Positions 8,609-11,016 of a stretch of 11,016 bases of DNA are shown piece after piece. The translations under genes and the position numbers were made by a program. Source of the stretch: Euperipatoides rowelli (Eukaryota; Onychophora; Udeonychophora; Euonychophora; Peripatopsidae); assembly GCA_003024985.2 (NCBI GenBank), contig PXIH01S0042143.1. One strand, 5' to 3'. How positions within the stretch are numbered: the first letter of the stretch is position 1; each line of letters begins with the position of its first letter. The notes beneath the pieces were generated by a model. That model was not told where the DNA came from. It did not search any database and saw only the letters and a list, made by a program, of their open reading frames with translations.

Positions 8609-9209
8609 CTTCTCAAAGTATTCCCAAACATATATGCTCAAAACCAAAGACCAAACCACTGAGAGTATTATTGACTACATAAAAAAAGCATAACTAGATT
8701 CAATAGAAGACCGGACATCTTCTTCAGCGATGGATGAGGAGAATATGTCAACAGGCAACTTGACCAATATCTCAGTAGAAGAGGAATCAGGCATCTCACA
8801 TCTCACAACTCTACCGCATACACCCCAGGAAAAAGGTACATCTGAAAGATTATCAGGACATTACTAGAGTCAATGAGAACCATCCTGAAATATGCAAAGC
8901 TGCCCAAATTCTTAAGGGCGAAATAGCCGACACTGCAACATACTTAATGAACAGAGTTGGTCATCGAGAATTGCCACACTCACCGTATTAGTTATGGCAT
9001 GGTCACAAACCCAACATCTCAAACCTGAAAATCATAGGCACAACCTGCATCTTCCTCAACACAAGAAAGTGGAAGACAGGGGAATAGAGGGTATTTTCAT
9101 AGGATATGGTGAATCATCTTCATTCTACAAAATATGGCAACCTGAAGAAAGAAGAATATATCTAAGTCGTAAGGTAGTATTCTCTGATGAAGTTTCTCCA
9201 CATCAATAA
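8597..9209 (+). pseudogene. Remainder of copia integrase, frameshifted and with stops
   Basis: Similarity resumes one frame on with TDDFSKYSQTYML and ends at a TAA (8691). The second catalytic Asp is in FFSDG (8729), immediately followed by a TGA at 8735-8737 where a Trp codon would be expected, then GEYVNRQLDQYL. The Glu of the DDE triad is in GTSERL (8844), already in another frame, so a second shift lies in the run of C, A and G near 8823-8835. Further scraps (LLESMRTILKYAKLPKFL, TATYLMNRV, ELPHSPY) lead to the C-terminal segment GIEGIFIGYGESSSFYKIW and LSRKVVFSDE, ending at TAA 9207-9209. No functional integrase can be made from this copy. Confidence 0.8.
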
Positions 9210-9453
9210 ATCAGTTCGCCACTGATCTATAGGCTATCACTGAAACAAACAAAGATTTACACACAACCCCTAGCAAAGAAAACACAGAATCTGGAACTAA
9301 ACACTCAATGCCCAGGAGATCAAACAGAACCAACCTAGGACAAGCACCTACCATTCTCTCATATGACCAACTAGGATAACTGTATCCATGAAGACAAGAC
9401 TGGTACACACAGCGAACACCAGGACCCCTAAACCATTATAGACACTAATCATT
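9210..9453 (+). pseudogene. Integrase-RT linker remnant; RT and RNase H missing
   Basis: A piece near 9309-9370 reads PRRSNRTNLGQAPTILSYDQ. The RRSNR motif followed by a proline- and tyrosine-containing tail is typical of the copia linker just before reverse transcriptase. No YVDD-type RT motif, RT fingers or RNase H sequence follows, and the purine tract comes within about 85 bases. A large internal deletion (of the order of 1.5-2 kb in a normal copia) removed them. Confidence 0.6.
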
Positions 9454-9462
9454 AAGGAGGAG
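9454..9462 (+). other. Polypurine tract
   Basis: AAGGAGGAG lies immediately before the TG that opens the right LTR copy. This is the expected position and composition of the plus-strand priming tract of an LTR retrotransposon. The bases left of the first LTR (aaattttaat) share nothing with it, which supports the boundary. Confidence 0.85.
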
Positions 9463-10237
9463 TGCTGGATTTTGTGTGAATGGCAGCACATTTATCACCA
9501 GAAATAAGCAAAAGACACTGATGAACTCTATCAGACACTCACAGCCTATTCCACAAAATATATTAATGTTTATTGTTATATATGTATGATGCAAAGTATA
9601 TTTAGATCTGCATTATTGCAATTTTTAGTTTAGCTTAACATTAGAACATGTATATTTATTTATAACAGTCTATCTAGAAATAAGTTAATTATTGTTTTTA
9701 TTATTATATATATCACAATTAATCAACCTAGAAGAGTATTGGCTCAAACTAAATATAGTCAGTTATCTATAATTAAGTCTTTATTAGACACTGTATAATT
9801 ATCTACAATCATTGATTGTACATGTTTAGTCTTTTTGTGCTTGTTTATGTTTGTGAACGACTATGACATGTAGGAGGAACCAACACCACTTGAAACAGAT
9901 AGTTGATAATTACATCCTTTACTGTAATACCATCATCACAAGATTTTTTTGTTAACTTGTTCCACTTGAATGAAGTAGGCCACATGGCATCTGTCATGAA
10001 CATCTTATAACAAGATGCATTGGTGAAAAAATGTTTTTCACCTGACTAGGCTACATTCAGGAGAATGTTAATTTACGATCTAAAATAATCATGGAAGTTT
10101 GATCAACTTATGATTATATAAGTTATTGGAAACATATCTGAGCAATTCCAAAGGGAAAATCAGGAGTAAGAAATTATTTTTACTTAATGCATTATTTCAC
10201 TATTCACGTTATCATATCAGGCCTGTATGGGCAACCA
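9463..10237 (+). repeat. Right LTR copy, possibly truncated
   Basis: Matches 5155-5881 over its whole length. My hand alignment gives about 30 substitutions, a roughly 16-base extra segment near 9587 and a 14-base extra segment (catatcaggcctgt) near 10212, after which both copies share atgggcaac. The match stops at 10235, and CA follows at 10236-10237. If the left LTR truly reaches 6974, this copy lacks the last 1.1 kb, which would also explain the missing target duplication. Confidence 0.85.
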
Positions 10238-10912
10238 TTCAAAGTAGGTATAACGTATGGAATTGTTCCTTAGACATCCAATTAATTTTTTAACAAACTG
10301 AGGAGAACAGGCTAACTACTTAGACTAAATTAAGACTAGCCTATGACATTCTGTAATTTCAAACTACAATGTAAAACTTGATAAAATCTGTGATTAAAAA
10401 ATAAGTAAAAGGGTTTACTCCATCTTTGCCCCTATAAAAGTTGTAACATCAGTCTATATGAGGCAAGGAATCCTGATCACAATCTTCATTATCAATCAAA
10501 TCAGTCATCAATCGAAAAGAAAGAATCATGATTATGAGGAGATGATCTAACTCAGAAAAAAACTTAGAGTTACATATTGTTATTTTAATATTATTACAGG
10601 TTGCAGTCCAAATAATTACTATAATTCATAGTGTTCTTATTATGCTTTTATTACTGGCATATTAACATTTAACACAATAGCAACTATTACAAGTAAGCCA
10701 ATAATTATACACATCCAACTTACGGTACATGTTCATATTCATAACTCATAAGTGAAACTAACCACGTCATTATATAATAACCAACTAAACTACGGGGGTT
10801 ATTAATTATACATAAGAGACTAGACATATGTATACGTCACACCTTCCACTTTAAAGTTTACATTGTACCCACTGTTAACATTTAAATAACAACAACTTAA
10901 TGGGGCGCCATT
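10238..10912. other. AT-rich spacer downstream of the retrotransposon
   Basis: No reading frame of interest and no visible match to the left LTR. The only regulatory-looking site is the TATA box at 10433. The stretch probably holds the promoter or 5' untranslated region of the exon starting at 10913. Confidence 0.5.
10433..10440 (+). promoter_or_regulatory. Candidate TATA box
   Basis: TATAAAAG preceded by GCCCC, a good core-promoter TATA context. A tcagt motif lies about 12 bases downstream, too close to be a normal initiator at -30 spacing. It lies about 470 bases before the ATG at 10913, so it could serve that gene through a long leader or intron, or belong to an unrecognised repeat. Confidence 0.35.
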
Positions 10913-10920
10913 ATGGCCGC
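10911..10920 (+). promoter_or_regulatory. ATG with YY1-like GC-rich context
   Basis: The sequence around the start codon, GGCGCCATTATGGCCGC, is the only GC-rich patch in the neighbourhood and resembles the YY1 site (AAnATGGCnGC) that often overlaps translation starts of metazoan genes with short leaders. It has one clear deviation from that pattern. If real, transcription would start very close by, in competition with the TATA box at 10433. Confidence 0.3.
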
Positions 10921-11016
10921 AATTGTTATCTTTCTGTTAGCAGTTTTAGTTTTATTTATACCATGTTTTGGAATGTGTTTCTTTACTATGATGATGGATT
11001 TTAAATTGACTAATGG
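10913..11016 (+). CDS. Partial first exon, membrane-anchored protein of unknown identity
   Basis: From ATG 10913 the frame stays open for all 34 complete codons to the window edge: MAAIVIFLLAVLVLFIPCFG followed by MCFFTMMMDFKLTNG. It starts with a strongly hydrophobic segment of about 25 residues, then turns polar with Asp and Lys, as expected of a signal anchor or first transmembrane helix. The start has G at +4 and a GC-rich context. I do not recognise the family. A competing upstream ATG near 10900 in another frame closes after about 35 codons. An accidental open frame in AT-rich DNA remains possible at this length. Confidence 0.4.
   Translation, partial: MAAIVIFLLAVLVLFIPCFGMCFFTMMMDFKLTN

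Larger units (their letters stand above)
5155..10237 (+). mobile_element. Ty1/copia LTR retrotransposon, non-autonomous and decayed
   Basis: Two direct copies of a 0.7-0.8 kb sequence begin with TG at 5155 and 9463. Between them lie a primer-binding site (6976-6988), a coding region in copia order (Gag, zinc knuckle, protease, integrase) and a purine tract immediately before the second copy. Protease-integrase before any reverse transcriptase is the Ty1/copia order. Reverse transcriptase and RNase H are absent: only about 245 bases separate the last integrase sequence from the purine tract. No convincing target duplication: the five bases left of 5155 are ttaat and those right of 10237 are ttcaa. 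The two copies differ by about 4 % substitutions plus indels. Confidence 0.9.

Noticed and set aside
5150-10242. ttaat / ttcaa as target-site duplication
   Set aside because: Only three of five bases agree, and the right end of the element is uncertain.
10890-11000. Upstream ATG near 10900 as the start of the edge gene
   Set aside because: Its frame closes with a stop after about 35 codons, whereas the frame of 10913 stays open and gives a coherent hydrophobic segment.

Overview
The window looks like a piece of an AT-rich animal nuclear genome, most likely an invertebrate. There are no prokaryotic-style operons. It has long gene-poor AT stretches, a (AAT)n microsatellite, a broken Ty1/copia LTR retrotransposon, and a decayed copy of a multi-domain protein family I associate with invertebrate metazoan genomes. 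The species cannot be fixed from this sequence. The copia element has a primer site matching the anticodon region of initiator tRNA-Met, as described for Drosophila copia, which fits an arthropod-like host but does not prove one.

Layout. (1) 1-2590: no convincing gene. It holds a 20-bp-arm hairpin (492-551), the AAT microsatellite (848-897) and two degenerate copies of a short repeat with a palindromic CCATATTG..CAATATGG core (about 2021-2080 and 2511-2570). (2) 2594-5154: an intronless, heavily decayed plus-strand pseudogene, colinear over about 2.5 kb but scattered over frames and stops. Its C-terminal half keeps HEEAD, STDND and LTGSD motifs in one frame. I read these as the acidic motifs of a FEN1/XPG (PIN-like) nuclease fold, followed by a Cys-rich tail. 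(3) 5155-10237: a copia retrotransposon. It begins with TG inside the pseudogene's Cys-rich tail. It holds a left LTR with a three-arm foldback, the primer-binding site (6976-6988), a gag-protease-integrase reading frame (7043-9209) with several disabling changes, no reverse transcriptase or RNase H, a purine tract (9454-9462) and a right LTR copy. (4) 10238-11016: AT-rich spacer with one good TATA box (10433), then a probable first coding exon of a small or membrane-anchored protein (ATG at 10913) that runs off the window.

The two LTR copies differ by about 30 substitutions over roughly 715 aligned bases in my hand alignment (about 4 %), plus indels, so the insertion is not recent. The main structural puzzle is the left side. 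The duplicated part ends near 5881, but the primer-binding site lies 1.1 kb further on. Either the true LTR is about 1.8 kb and the right copy is truncated, or something was inserted between LTR and primer site. Nothing in the window makes a complete functional system. The most interesting biology is the nuclease-like pseudogene family and the palindromic structure in the LTR/leader.
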